Origin: Desulforhabdus sp. TSK
GTDB taxonomy: Bacteria; Desulfobacterota; Syntrophobacteria; Syntrophobacterales; Syntrophobacteraceae
Reading direction: 5' to 3'
DNA length: 64,000 bases
NCBI RefSeq assembly: GCF_022836495.1
Contig: NZ_BQXM01000001.1
Coordinates: forward strand, 62,001 to 126,000
In this document: positions 22,992 through 31,983 of the stretch, one piece after another
How positions within the stretch are numbered: position 1 is the stretch's first letter
Layout of the letters: each line of letters starts with the position of its first letter
Position numbers and translations under genes: made by a program
Notes under the pieces: generated by a model
The model's database searches: none
What the model was told of the DNA's origin: nothing
The model's input: only the letters and a program-made list of their open reading frames with translations

Positions 22992-25583
22992 ATGCAGAAT
23001 ATTTCCGAATCACTTCGCAAGCAACGGCACCAAATCATGGCGGAAAGCGGAGAGGACCTCCTGAGCCGTCATACCAGTCTTCTGGAAGTTGCCGTCATTT
23101 CACTGTACAACCGCCTCGTGAACAAACTCAATCTGGATGCCGAGCAATTCCGCTCCAGCGCCGCCATATCAGCCCTGGGGGCGTTTGGTCGGGGATTGAT
23201 CGGACCCAGCCAGCCCATTCCCATCCTCCTCCTGAAAGCGGAGTCTTCTCCGTGGAAGGAAAGCTGGTTGAGTGAAATCGTATCTCCTCTGTCGGAAGCG
23301 GGCTGGACGGTTGCTCTGGAGCAGGGAACCATGGAGGAGCTCCTGGAGCGGGCTCGGACGGATTTTTCCTTTCTGTTGCAGCTCCTGGACAGCCGCCATA
23401 TTTCGGGAAACAGGCTCCTCGTGGAGCAGCTGGAGGAAGCGCTGGAGGGCCTGTTGGATGGCCGCCGCGATGAGCTTCTGGAGCGAGTCCACGGGTCCGT
23501 TCTGGACAGACAAAAGCGCCTGGAAGATCCGGCCACCTGGCTTGAACCGGATTTGGAAGGAAACCCCGGCGGGCTCGCGGAAATTGCATCCATCAGGGCT
23601 GCCTGCCGCATCACTTCGAATATTCGGAACCTGGAGGATGCCATCTTCCGCGGGTACTTGAATCGCCAGGAAGTGGATTTCCTGCAGCAGGCGGAAAAGG
23701 GCTTCGGGCGTCTTGTGAGCCTCATCGGGAATCTCCCCGGCAAGACTCCTGCCACCACCTCAACCACTCTCCATTTCGACGAACAGGAAATGCTCACCGA
23801 GCGGCTTGGCTATGCATCGCTGGCGGGCTTCCTGCCTGTGGAGGCCTTCATGCAGAAGGTTTTTCAACTGTTTCATGGGGTGGAATGCATCGCACGGGAA
23901 TTTTGGGAGCGCTTGTACGAAGGACGGCAAAAGGGAGGAGAGGACAGCGTTGCCCGGCTCCTGGAAGACGGTCTTATCGAGCGCCAGGGAAGGATTCTTG
24001 TTCAGACGGACCGCTATCCCGCAACGGCCGGACACATGGTGCACCTCTTCAATCTGGCTGCAAAGCACAAACTCCAGTTCGCCAATGTGGCGCGGCAATG
24101 GATCTTGCATCATCGCAACGTGCTGGATACGGCCTCGGGAGACCCCATGGTGCGCGAAGAGCTCCTGGATCTCATTCGGAGAGATTCTCCCGATCTGGTG
24201 GTCTTGAAAAAGTTCTACGACCAGGGATTCCTCAGCTCTCTCATTCCAGAGCTGGGAGCCGTGCATGGATTGGTGCAGCATGACGCCTTCCACCTCTACC
24301 CGGTCCACGAGCATCACCTGCGCTGCCTTCGCGCGCTCAAGAAGCTCATGGCCGGTGAATATGCAGAGGCTGAGCCCGAACTGACGCAGATTGCTCAGGG
24401 CATTTCCGATCCAACCCTGCTTTTCCTGGCCGCCCTGCTGCACGACATCGGAAAGAGCTCCGGGCGGGGCCATGCCCTGCGCGGAGGAGAAATGATTCCC
24501 GTTATTGCTCAGCGACTGGGCCTGCAGCCCGAGGAGTCGGACCTTCTGCAATTTCTGGTGGCCCAGCATCTGCTCCTCATGGACAGCGCCTCCCTGAGGG
24601 ATCTGGCAGACGAAGAAATGCTGGCCCATTGCGCCCTCACCATTGCAAGCCCCCAACAGCTGGATTTACTGGTCCTGCTGAGTTTTGCCGACATGATGTC
24701 CACAGGGCCCAAGGCCCAGGAAAAGTGGAGAAATACGCCTGTTCTTGGGCTGTATGATCTCATCCATCACCTCCTCGAGAAGGGGGAGCCGAGCCCTCGG
24801 GCCATTGCCGAGCGCATCGAAAGGATGAAGGTGCAGGTGGGGGAGGAATTGGCGGATCTCGTGGGTGCTGCAGAATTGGAGAATTACTTCACCCAGTTGT
24901 CTCCCCGCTATGTCCTCTCCATGGTCCCCGAGGCCATTGCCAGCCACCTGCGGCTGGGATGGCAGCTGCAGGCCGGCGAAGCGTCTTTTGTGTGGGAGGT
25001 TTCTTCGCGCGATGGAGCCGCTCAGCTTACCCTCATGAGCCACGAGCAGCCAGGGCTGCTGACGAGGACGTCCGGGATCTTGACCCTGTACGATGTCAAC
25101 ATTACGGGTGCCCAGGTTTTCACCATGAACAACAACGTCGTGCTCCTCATCTTTCAGTGCCGTCTGCCGGAGGGGAGCGCCGCAGCATTCCCGTGGGAGA
25201 ACGTCAAAGAAGATATAAAGCGTTCCATGCGGGGGAAAATGGCCCTGGATTATCGCATTGCGGCTCATGCAGCGACCCGGGTGGAGCCCGCCGCACCCGG
25301 ACGTTCAGCTCCCAGCCAGATCCTCATCGACAACGAATCTTCAGCAATCTATACCATTCTCGAAGTCTATACGGCAGACCGGGTGGGGTTGCTTTACACC
25401 ATCAACCGCACCCTGTATGAACTGCAGATCAAAACATATGTTGCTAAAATTACCACAAAAATAGATCAGGCTGCAGATGTTTTCTACATTCGGACGCACC
25501 AGGGGGAAAAGGTAAAAGATCCGGAACAGATAGAGGAGCTCAAGAATGCGCTTCGTTTCTGGCTGGATGGAAGGACCGTTTGA
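22992..25583 (+). CDS. GlnD-like protein with degenerate uridylyltransferase site
   Basis: 863 aa, colinear with the PII uridylyltransferase/uridylyl-removing enzyme: nucleotidyltransferase domain (about 30-150), GlnD helical domain with WLEPDLEGNPGGLAEI, HD hydrolase domain (ALLHDIGKSSGRGH near 480; SFADM near 563) and two C-terminal ACT domains (about 697-770 and 787-860). The catalytic motif GG-x-GRGEL-x-P-x-SDID appears as GAFGRGLIGPSQPIPI (63-78): both metal-binding aspartates are replaced by prolines. Uridylylation should be lost while HD-site hydrolysis may remain. No glnB, glnK, amtB or glnA lies nearby. It might be a nitrogen or amino-acid sensor rather than the main GlnD. Confidence 0.85.
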   Translation: MQNISESLRKQRHQIMAESGEDLLSRHTSLLEVAVISLYNRLVNKLNLDAEQFRSSAAISALGAFGRGLIGPSQPIPILLLKAESSPWKESWLSEIVSPLSEAGWTVALEQGTMEELLERARTDFSFLLQLLDSRHISGNRLLVEQLEEALEGLLDGRRDELLERVHGSVLDRQKRLEDPATWLEPDLEGNPGGLAEIASIRAACRITSNIRNLEDAIFRGYLNRQEVDFLQQAEKGFGRLVSLIGNLPGKTPATTSTTLHFDEQEMLTERLGYASLAGFLPVEAFMQKVFQLFHGVECIAREFWERLYEGRQKGGEDSVARLLEDGLIERQGRILVQTDRYPATAGHMVHLFNLAAKHKLQFANVARQWILHHRNVLDTASGDPMVREELLDLIRRDSPDLVVLKKFYDQGFLSSLIPELGAVHGLVQHDAFHLYPVHEHHLRCLRALKKLMAGEYAEAEPELTQIAQGISDPTLLFLAALLHDIGKSSGRGHALRGGEMIPVIAQRLGLQPEESDLLQFLVAQHLLLMDSASLRDLADEEMLAHCALTIASPQQLDLLVLLSFADMMSTGPKAQEKWRNTPVLGLYDLIHHLLEKGEPSPRAIAERIERMKVQVGEELADLVGAAELENYFTQLSPRYVLSMVPEAIASHLRLGWQLQAGEASFVWEVSSRDGAAQLTLMSHEQPGLLTRTSGILTLYDVNITGAQVFTMNNNVVLLIFQCRLPEGSAAAFPWENVKEDIKRSMRGKMALDYRIAAHAATRVEPAAPGRSAPSQILIDNESSAIYTILEVYTADRVGLLYTINRTLYELQIKTYVAKITTKIDQAADVFYIRTHQGEKVKDPEQIEELKNALRFWLDGRTV

Positions 25584-25720
25584 GAGCGGCAGTCCGGTGG
25601 GGGCGGGGTTGAATCGCTGCGCGACAGATGCATTGGCGAGACAGGGTTCTCCCACTGCATCAGAGCGAAAGTCATCACCGGTGGTTCCGAGCTTGATGTG
25701 GAGAAAAGGAGAGCGCTTAC

Positions 25721-26497
25721 ATGGATGCTGTGCTTTTGAAAAAAGAAGGCCCCGTCGGTTTGTTGACGTTGAATCGCCCTGAGAAACGAAATGCTCTGTC
25801 TCTGGAGGTCCTGTCGGAGATGCTCGTGCGGTTGGATGAGGTGGCTCAGGACCCGGAGATGCGTATCGTGGTTTTGCGAGGGGAAGGACCGGTATTCAGT
25901 GCCGGGCACGATATCAGGGAAATGAGATCGCATCACGAGGATCTGCCTTACCTGCGTCGGATTTTTGCCACGTGCAACCAGATGATGCTCCGCCTGCAGG
26001 GGCTTCCTCAACCCGTCATCGCCCAGGTACAGGGGATCGCCACGGCAGCCGGCTGTCAGCTCGTGGCGGCCTGCGATCTCGCCATTGCGGAGTCCGGAGC
26101 GCGTTTTGCAACTCCGGGTGTCAAGATCGGCCTTTTTTGTACCACTCCCATGGTGCCTCTGGTGCGAGTCATCGGCCGACGGCGCGCCATGGACATGTTG
26201 TTGAGCGGACGTTTCATTTCGGCTGAGGAGGCAGAGCGTTTCGGTTTGGTCAACCGTATCGTCCCTGCGGAACGGCTGGCCGAAGAGACCATGAAATGGG
26301 CCTCGGAACTGGCCCAATCCAGTGCTTTTACTCTTGCTCTCGGCAAAAGAGCCTTCTATGAACAGATCGACCTGAGCGAGGGCTCTGCCTATGCCTATGC
26401 CAAAGAGGTCATTGCGATGAATTGTCTGTCGGATGACGCGGAGGAAGGGATGAGCGCTTTCATGGAAAAGCGATCGCCGCAGTGGAAAAACCGCTGA
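25721..26497 (+). CDS. Crotonase-superfamily protein (ECHDC3-like)
   Basis: 258-aa enoyl-CoA hydratase/isomerase fold. The CoA oxyanion hole is visible in FSAGHDIREM and GIATAAGCQL. Both hydratase glutamates are replaced: the GGGCEL position is AAGCQL and the PEI position is PGV (ATPGVKIGLFCTTP). The protein therefore matches the ECHDC3-like branch and is unlikely to be a classical crotonyl-CoA hydratase. GGAGAG precedes the ATG. It lies alone downstream of the GlnD-like gene. Confidence 0.85.
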   Translation: MDAVLLKKEGPVGLLTLNRPEKRNALSLEVLSEMLVRLDEVAQDPEMRIVVLRGEGPVFSAGHDIREMRSHHEDLPYLRRIFATCNQMMLRLQGLPQPVIAQVQGIATAAGCQLVAACDLAIAESGARFATPGVKIGLFCTTPMVPLVRVIGRRRAMDMLLSGRFISAEEAERFGLVNRIVPAERLAEETMKWASELAQSSAFTLALGKRAFYEQIDLSEGSAYAYAKEVIAMNCLSDDAEEGMSAFMEKRSPQWKNR

Positions 26498-26528
26498 CCG
26501 TACTCATAGGTTGAAGATGTTTTGACCA

Positions 26529-26565
26529 GCCGGTCCCCATCACCGCGTGGATGGTGGGGACTGGC
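26529..26565. terminator. Hairpin between convergent crotonase and transglycosylase genes
   Basis: GCCGGTCCCCA (26529-26539) pairs with TGGGGACTGGC (26555-26565), 11 pairs with one G-U. There is no U-tract, so the terminator call is tentative. Confidence 0.45.
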
Positions 26566-26599
26566 CCGGGAGCAGAGGAGTAGTCCGCCGACAGCCGGC

Positions 26600-27622
26600 T
26601 CAAAAGGGTAAATTCTTCTGGAATGACGCTCCCTTACCTGCAGGCAATTTGAGCTCCTGGGTGCCCGCCGGAATATCGTCGGCTCTGAATGCAGGATTGA
26701 GCTCTTTAAACTCCCGATAGGATATGCCCGCCGCTGCTGCTGCTCTCTGGATGGAGACGGGACTGGTGAAGTTGACGGTGACACGGTCGACACGCAGTTC
26801 CTGGTAGCCGGCTCCCTTGGGCAGATGGTACCCGTATCGGGAGGGGTCACTCAAAACGGCTTTGACAGCCAGGATGCGGAAAACATACCGTTCTGTCTCC
26901 AGGGGAAGCTTGAGCAGATAGTAATTGTTGACCCCCTGGGTCCGCATTTCATCCATAATCCGCTTGTCGCCGCAGTTGTAGGTGGCAATCGCCAGAGCCC
27001 AGTCCTTATAGCGCTTGTAAAGGTCATTCAAAAGCTTGAATGCCGCTTCCGTGGACCGTTCAAAGTCGAAGCGCGTGTCACAGCTCCCCTGCTGGTCAAG
27101 CCCGTAGGAAGCCCCCGTGCTCGGCATGAACTGCCATGGACCGGCTGCGCCCTTGGGAGAACAGACGTTGGGCTGCAGATCGCTTTCCACGATGGCCACA
27201 TACTTCAGATCCTCTGGGAGCCCGTAGGCGTGCAAGCGCTCTTCAATCCAGGGAAAGTAGCGCTCCATGCGCTTCAGCCAAAGGTAGACCTGGGCATGGT
27301 TGTAAACGACCAGGGTGAATTCCTTGTCAAAACGCTCCCATGCGTCGGCAACGTCCAGTGGAACGGGCTCGCCGCACAGGGTCATTCTTTCCGGGGGCGA
27401 GTAGTAGGGGACCATGATGGGAGAATCGCTCTGCCGAAGGTACCTTCCCGAATCCGGGGACGGAGTCCGTGCTGGTGCCACTCGCTCGCTCGGTGTAGTC
27501 ATTGTGGGCTGTGCTGCGGAGGGAGGAGGGGGAGATGGCGTGGGAGTCGATGAACAACCTGCCAGCAGGATCAACCCAATCAACGCCGATAAAAGCGTCC
27601 ACAGCTTATTTTTCCGTTTCAT
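26600..27622 (-). CDS. Lipoprotein lytic transglycosylase (MltD-like)
   Basis: About 340 aa. The ATG at 27622 (GAGGAAGAG upstream) gives MKRKNKLWTLL and lipobox LILLAGC. A proline/serine linker follows, then an SLT domain: AIVESDLQPNVCSPKGAAGPWQFMPSTG carries the catalytic Glu (in VESD), with YNCGDKRI and ATYN later. The C-terminus (about 285-335) resembles a LysM-like module, YREFKELNPAF ... IPAGTQELKLP. It would cleave peptidoglycan at the outer membrane. An in-frame start at 27721 would bury the signal and is rejected. Confidence 0.9.
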   Translation of the reverse strand: MKRKNKLWTLLSALIGLILLAGCSSTPTPSPPPPSAAQPTMTTPSERVAPARTPSPDSGRYLRQSDSPIMVPYYSPPERMTLCGEPVPLDVADAWERFDKEFTLVVYNHAQVYLWLKRMERYFPWIEERLHAYGLPEDLKYVAIVESDLQPNVCSPKGAAGPWQFMPSTGASYGLDQQGSCDTRFDFERSTEAAFKLLNDLYKRYKDWALAIATYNCGDKRIMDEMRTQGVNNYYLLKLPLETERYVFRILAVKAVLSDPSRYGYHLPKGAGYQELRVDRVTVNFTSPVSIQRAAAAAGISYREFKELNPAFRADDIPAGTQELKLPAGKGASFQKNLPF

Positions 27623-27695
27623 GATGCTCTTCCTCGCCTCTTCTTTTTTTTCGGGGGCTCCAATGGAAATGAAAATGGGAAACTGATGGGCAACG

Positions 27696-28187
27696 TCAAT
27701 CCCCTGACGACTTGGCTCCATGCAAAATCATTTCTTCTTCCATGTTCTTGATCGCGCTGCGAAGGCTCTCGGAATTCTCTGCTTCTCTCATGATTTCCAT
27801 GAACCTGGAATGATGACAGAGGCGGGAAAGAGCAGCCAGCACTTGCAGATGAAGGGACGTAGCATTCTGAGGGACCACCATGGCCAGGACGATATCCACC
27901 GGCAGCCCGTCCAGGGCCTGGAACTCGATGGGGTCTGCAAGTCGAATGAGAAGAATGGCCGCATCCGTGGCTTCTGTGCTGGTGGCATGGGGGATCCCGA
28001 TGCCGTTGCCGATGCCCGTGCTCATGACCTCTTCTCGCATGCGCAGGTTTTCGTAAAGGTAATTCTCTTGTGAAACCGCACCGCTGCGGGCAAAGGCCTC
28101 CACCGCAAAGCGGAGCACCGCGTCTTTGTCCACGAGGCGAGCATCCAAAAAGATACACTCAGGCTGAAGGCGTTCCCATATTTTCAT
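27696..28187 (-). CDS. PTS EIIA-domain protein (PtsN/FruA-like)
   Basis: About 163 aa, a fructose-type EIIA domain. The phosphorylatable histidine lies in GNGIGIPHA; NATSLHLQVLAALSRL is the following family segment. No membrane EIIB/EIIC components are nearby, so a regulatory role as in the nitrogen PTS (EIIA-Ntr) is likelier than sugar import. The ATG at 28187 begins the family-like KIWERLQPECIFL; extra upstream codons (to 28316) are not family-like. It lies between the MATE exporter and the transglycosylase on the same strand. Confidence 0.82.
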   Translation of the reverse strand: MKIWERLQPECIFLDARLVDKDAVLRFAVEAFARSGAVSQENYLYENLRMREEVMSTGIGNGIGIPHATSTEATDAAILLIRLADPIEFQALDGLPVDIVLAMVVPQNATSLHLQVLAALSRLCHHSRFMEIMREAENSESLRSAIKNMEEEMILHGAKSSGD

Positions 28188-28221
28188 AACGATCCCAAAA
28201 TAACAGGGTTCGAAGTAAACG

Positions 28222-29589
28222 TCAAACCAGCTGATCGCGGGATATCTTGGAGTTATTCCTGATGATTTTGTGAGCATAAAAGTAGGTGACGGCTGTGGCG
28301 CTCCACGTGACCGCAAATATCCCCCACCAGATCCCCAGGATTCCCGAATTGAGCCAGTAGATCAAGATGTAGAAGACAATGCTCGGAGCGGCAATCTGGC
28401 GGTACAGTCCGATCCAGATGGCGAACATGGGCCTTTTTATCCCCTGCAGGGCCGCCACATGAATGTACAGGACGGAATAGGCATAAAGCACGAAAGAGGC
28501 GACCTGCAAATAGCTTTGCCCCATTTGTCGGACCAGGGGGTCGCCGGTAAAAAAATCCATCAGGTTCCCCGCGAAAGTGAAGACACAGACCCCGCCCACC
28601 AGCATCACGACTGCGCCATACTGCAACGCTGTCTTGATGGTTTCATGGATGCGGTCATTGCGTCGGGCTCCATTGTTTTGCGCAACGATGGTCAGGGTAG
28701 CGATATTCAGCCCGATGGTGGGCAGGAGAGCGATCTGCTCGATGCGCGTGGCAATGCCATAGGCTGCAACAGCTTCTTTTCCGAATTTGCTGATGAACCA
28801 GGTGATGACAAAAATTCCTATCCCGACGGTCAGCGTGTTGCTGCCGGCCGGCAATCCCTGTCGGACGATCTCCCCGAGGGCTTTCCCGTCCGGCAGAAAT
28901 TCACGCCAGGTCATTCCCCGGAGAAATCCGGATTCCAGTACCTTGGCTCCCAGGTAGATGCACCCCATCCCCTGGATGACCACGGTTGCGAGAGCAATTC
29001 CCGCTGTCCCCATGGAGGGGACTCCCAGTCCGCCATAGATGAACCACGGGTCGAGTACGACATTCATGCAGAATCCAAAGATGAGAAAATTCCGGTAGGG
29101 CTTGGTGTTCCCATTTGCATTCAAAATTGCATTGAGCATAAAAATCTGCATGAAAAAGAGCGCCCCCCAGAAGATGACGTTCATGTAGCTCAGGCAGATC
29201 TCCAGGTAGGCATCTGAAGCCCCAAGCAGGGAGAACAGGAAAGGGGAGATGAGTATGCCGACGGGCGTGAGCAAGGCGGACAGGATGACTCCGCAGGTGA
29301 GGCCCTGGACGGCAAAGACTTTCGCGCCGTGGGGGTTGTCCTCTCCCAAGGCCGTCGCGATGAGAGCCGTTGCTCCCGTGGCCATGCCGCTTCCCAGGGC
29401 GATGATGACAAAAAAAACCGGGAAGGACAGAGAAAGCGCCGCTAGAACTTGGGTGGAGATGAGCCCGCCAAAGTAGGTGTCGACGACATTGTACATCGTG
29501 TTGAAAAAGAACCCTATGCTGGCAGGCAAAGCGATTTTACGGATGAGGGTGGGAATGGGGGCTTGAGTGAGCGATTGTCCAGTGTCCAT
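28222..29589 (-). CDS. MATE-family multidrug/metabolite exporter
   Basis: About 455 aa with roughly twelve hydrophobic segments in two homologous halves. It has the MATE opening IRKIALPASIGFFFNTMYNVVDTYFGG, then ALGSGMATGATALIATALGE and in the second half a matching TRIEQIALLPTIGLNIATLTIVAQNNGA. It uses Na+ or H+ antiport to expel cationic compounds. The ATG at 29589 follows AAAGGACCT; upstream in-frame codons to 29727 lack a ribosome site. Confidence 0.93.
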   Translation of the reverse strand: MDTGQSLTQAPIPTLIRKIALPASIGFFFNTMYNVVDTYFGGLISTQVLAALSLSFPVFFVIIALGSGMATGATALIATALGEDNPHGAKVFAVQGLTCGVILSALLTPVGILISPFLFSLLGASDAYLEICLSYMNVIFWGALFFMQIFMLNAILNANGNTKPYRNFLIFGFCMNVVLDPWFIYGGLGVPSMGTAGIALATVVIQGMGCIYLGAKVLESGFLRGMTWREFLPDGKALGEIVRQGLPAGSNTLTVGIGIFVITWFISKFGKEAVAAYGIATRIEQIALLPTIGLNIATLTIVAQNNGARRNDRIHETIKTALQYGAVVMLVGGVCVFTFAGNLMDFFTGDPLVRQMGQSYLQVASFVLYAYSVLYIHVAALQGIKRPMFAIWIGLYRQIAAPSIVFYILIYWLNSGILGIWWGIFAVTWSATAVTYFYAHKIIRNNSKISRDQLV

Positions 29590-30028
29590 AGGTCCTTTCG
29601 GTCCATTCTGATTGTAATGCCATGAAGATCTGCCCGGCGCCCGTTTGAGGGCGTAGACCCCGGAGCCTGGCCGGCCTTGGAGCTGCTGCTCGTAACATGG
29701 GAATAGCTGGTCGTGGAGGCATAACAACTATCGAGAATGGTGTCAATTGAAGGCTAAGGGTGGGAGCTGATCAGCCGAGGGACGAAACCGGCATGGAACC
29801 GTGCGGAAACGGTTACATGCCGGGGGCGGAGGGAGATGGGACGGGAGGCTCCCTTCATGTTCGACGCCGTGGGGAAGCCGTGGGCCGCCCAGGGAGGATC
29901 GACTCCACGTTTCCATTCAACCCTGCGGCAGTGAGGACGGCTGTTTGACTTTCTTGATGACATGATTATTTTTAGCCTCTAATTTATAAATGATATTTCA
30001 TTAGGTTAGCAATGATCAGGAGGGAGTC
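29590..30028. other. Intergenic region with a very stable hairpin
   Basis: 439 bases without a gene. CCGGCATG-G-AACCGT (29788-29802) pairs with ACGGTT-A-CATGCCGG (29809-29823): 14 bp with one G-A mismatch and loop GCGGAA. GGGAG-G-CTCCC follows about 25 bases later. There is no U-tract. The segment looks like an extragenic palindrome or part of a structured RNA. The last 80 bases are AT-rich and hold the yceI promoter. Confidence 0.4.
29945..29972 (+). promoter_or_regulatory. Candidate promoter for yceI
   Basis: TTGACT (29945-29950), 16 bases, TATTTT (29967-29972), in an AT-rich stretch 57 bases before the yceI start. Confidence 0.45.
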
Positions 30029-30661
30029 GTGAAAATCAACAAACGTTTCATAACGATCGCGTTGTTTGTCGGCTGGGTGGGGCTGGCGTTTTCCGTCAAT
30101 GCCCATGCGGGTGTGGAAACCTATCAGATCGATAAGGATCACAGTTTCGCCAATTGGCGGATTCGGCATGTCGTTGCATATGTTTCCGGGAGCTTTTACG
30201 ATGTGAAGGGGAACATTGTCATCGATCCCGAAAATCTGTCCGCCACCAGGGTGAATGCCTCCATCAATCTGTTCAGCCTCAGCACCGGCAATACCCAGAG
30301 GGATGTTCATCTTCTTTCCGGTGACTTTTTCGATGCGCTCAAATTTAAAGAGATGCATTTCGCCAGTACTGGCGTGAAATCCGCAAGCAAGGATTCCGGA
30401 ATCCTGCTGGGGCAACTGACTCTTCGTGGCGTGACGCGCCCCGTAGAGCTCCCGTTCAAGGTGCTCGGATTCGGAGCGGATCCATGGGGAGGGTATCGGG
30501 CGGGTTTTATGGCTAATACGACGCTCAAGCGGAGTGATTTTGACATAGCCTGGGGACTGGAGCTGCCGAATGGTGGACCTGTGGGGGATGAGGTCCAGGT
30601 GGAGCTCCTCATAGAGGGCGTGAAGCTCGGCCCCGATGGAAATCCAGTCCAAGTGAAGTGA
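30029..30661 (+). CDS. YceI-like periplasmic lipid-binding protein
   Basis: 210 aa with a Sec signal peptide (ITIALFVGWVGLAFSVNAHA) and a YceI lipocalin-like barrel: YQIDKDHSFANWRIRHVVAYVSGSF, LTLRGVTRPVELPFKV, then RSDFDIAWGLELPNGGPVGDEVQVEL. The family binds polyisoprenoid (ubiquinone-like) lipids in the periplasm. The start is GTG with CAGGAGGGAG immediately upstream. The holin-like gene follows 19 bases later, so the two are probably cotranscribed. Confidence 0.9.
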   Translation: MKINKRFITIALFVGWVGLAFSVNAHAGVETYQIDKDHSFANWRIRHVVAYVSGSFYDVKGNIVIDPENLSATRVNASINLFSLSTGNTQRDVHLLSGDFFDALKFKEMHFASTGVKSASKDSGILLGQLTLRGVTRPVELPFKVLGFGADPWGGYRAGFMANTTLKRSDFDIAWGLELPNGGPVGDEVQVELLIEGVKLGPDGNPVQVK

Positions 30662-30680
30662 TTTTGCCGGGAGGGCAGCT

Positions 30681-31079
30681 ATGAATCTTGTTTGGTTGAT
30701 CCGATGGCTGGTGCTGACGCTGGCTATTCTCTGTGCCGCGTATCTTTTGGACGGCATTCATGTGAAGGGTGTTTTTTCAGCGCTCCTGGGAGCAGCCGCA
30801 CTGGGTATTCTCAACGCTTTCTTGCGGCCGTTCCTTGTTCTTCTCACACTTCCCGTCAACGTTCTTACCCTGGGACTGTTCACATTGATCATCAATGCCT
30901 TTCTGCTCAAAGTGGCATCTGTTCTCATGCCCGGGTTTCAGGTGGAAGGGATCTGGTCGGCCATTCTGGGGGCCTTGATCATCAGTTTTGTAAATGGCTT
31001 CATGAGTGTTTTCACCACGGATCGCAGGTCGATGCATTATATCGACTTGAAATATAAAGAAGGCAATCGCTGGGAATGA
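30681..31079 (+). CDS. Four-helix membrane protein, 'phage holin family' (PF04020-like)
   Basis: 132 aa with four hydrophobic helices: LIRWLVLTLAILCAAYLL, LLGAAALGILNAFLRPFLVLLTLP, VLTLGLFTLIINAFLLKVAS and SAILGALIISFVNGFMSVF. The NAFLRP and LPVNVLTLGLFTLIIN stretches are diagnostic of this widespread chromosomal family, named holin by similarity but not associated with a phage here. GGGAGGGCAGC precedes the ATG. Function unknown. Confidence 0.85.
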   Translation: MNLVWLIRWLVLTLAILCAAYLLDGIHVKGVFSALLGAAALGILNAFLRPFLVLLTLPVNVLTLGLFTLIINAFLLKVASVLMPGFQVEGIWSAILGALIISFVNGFMSVFTTDRRSMHYIDLKYKEGNRWE

Positions 31080-31102
31080 CGATGACTTCTCTGAAGCTTT
31101 TG

Positions 31103-31903
31103 TCATTCGCCCGATCGAAGGTGCGACAGATTGAAAACCGCCCAAACCGGGGTGTGATCACTTGGCTTGTCCAATCCTCGTGGCTGAGTGTCCACTGAGC
31201 AGTCGACAGAGGCTTTCGCCAAGGGCGCGGTCACCCATATGTGGTCCAGCCGCCAGCCCAGATTCCGCTTGAAGCTCATGGGCAGTCGGTAGTCCCAGAA
31301 TGTGAACTGCTTTTCAAAAGGGTGGTGTTTCCTGTAGAGGTCTACCAAGCCCCAGGCTTTGACGTGCTCCAGTGCTGTCCGTTCATCAGGGTGGAATCCC
31401 ACCTCTCCCTCCATGCGCTGAGGATCGAAAACGTCCATGGCTGCTGGTGCCACATTGATGTCTCCAGCCCAAACAAGGGGGGAATCCGGTTGGAATTTCT
31501 CCTGGAGCCATCGTTTCAGTCGGGCCAGAAAAGCCAGCTTGAACTGGAAGGCGGGATGGTCAGGGGACCTCCCCTGGGGAACATAGGTATTGACGACCCA
31601 GACGCCATCGACTTTTGCGGCCATAAAGCGGGCCTCCTCCTCCGAATCTTCCCCATCGAGCCGGTAGAGAATCTCCTCCGGCTGGGTCCTGCAGGCAATG
31701 GCCACTCCGTTGAAGGATTTTTGCCCTCTCAAACTCACGACATAACCGGCTTCCTGAAAAGCAGCCAAGGGAAAATTTTTCTCCTGGGATTTGATCTCCT
31801 GCATGCAGAGGACATGGGGCTCATGGTCCTTCAGCCACTGAAGAACAATGGGCAGACGCGCCCGGATTCCGTTGACGTTGAAGGTGGCGAATTTCCATTC
31901 CAT
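31103..31903 (-). CDS. xthA: Exodeoxyribonuclease III / AP endonuclease
   Basis: 266-aa base-excision repair nuclease cutting abasic sites and degrading 3' ends. The EEP fold is complete: FNVNGIRARL, the metal Glu in MQEIKSQE, the AP/active-site segment VVNTYVPQGRS, WAGDINVAP (Asp, Asn), WRLDHIWVT and the final SDHTPV. The ATG at 31903 has GAGGA 8 bases upstream. It converges on the holin-like gene. Confidence 0.95.
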   Translation of the reverse strand: MEWKFATFNVNGIRARLPIVLQWLKDHEPHVLCMQEIKSQEKNFPLAAFQEAGYVVSLRGQKSFNGVAIACRTQPEEILYRLDGEDSEEEARFMAAKVDGVWVVNTYVPQGRSPDHPAFQFKLAFLARLKRWLQEKFQPDSPLVWAGDINVAPAAMDVFDPQRMEGEVGFHPDERTALEHVKAWGLVDLYRKHHPFEKQFTFWDYRLPMSFKRNLGWRLDHIWVTAPLAKASVDCSVDTQPRGLDKPSDHTPVWAVFNLSHLRSGE

Positions 31904-31983
31904 AATCAATTTCCTCTACAGTCTCCCCTCCCAGGAGAGCCCCGCCGCGGCGCTTCAAGGCAAGCCCCTGTCTCGAGGCTCCT

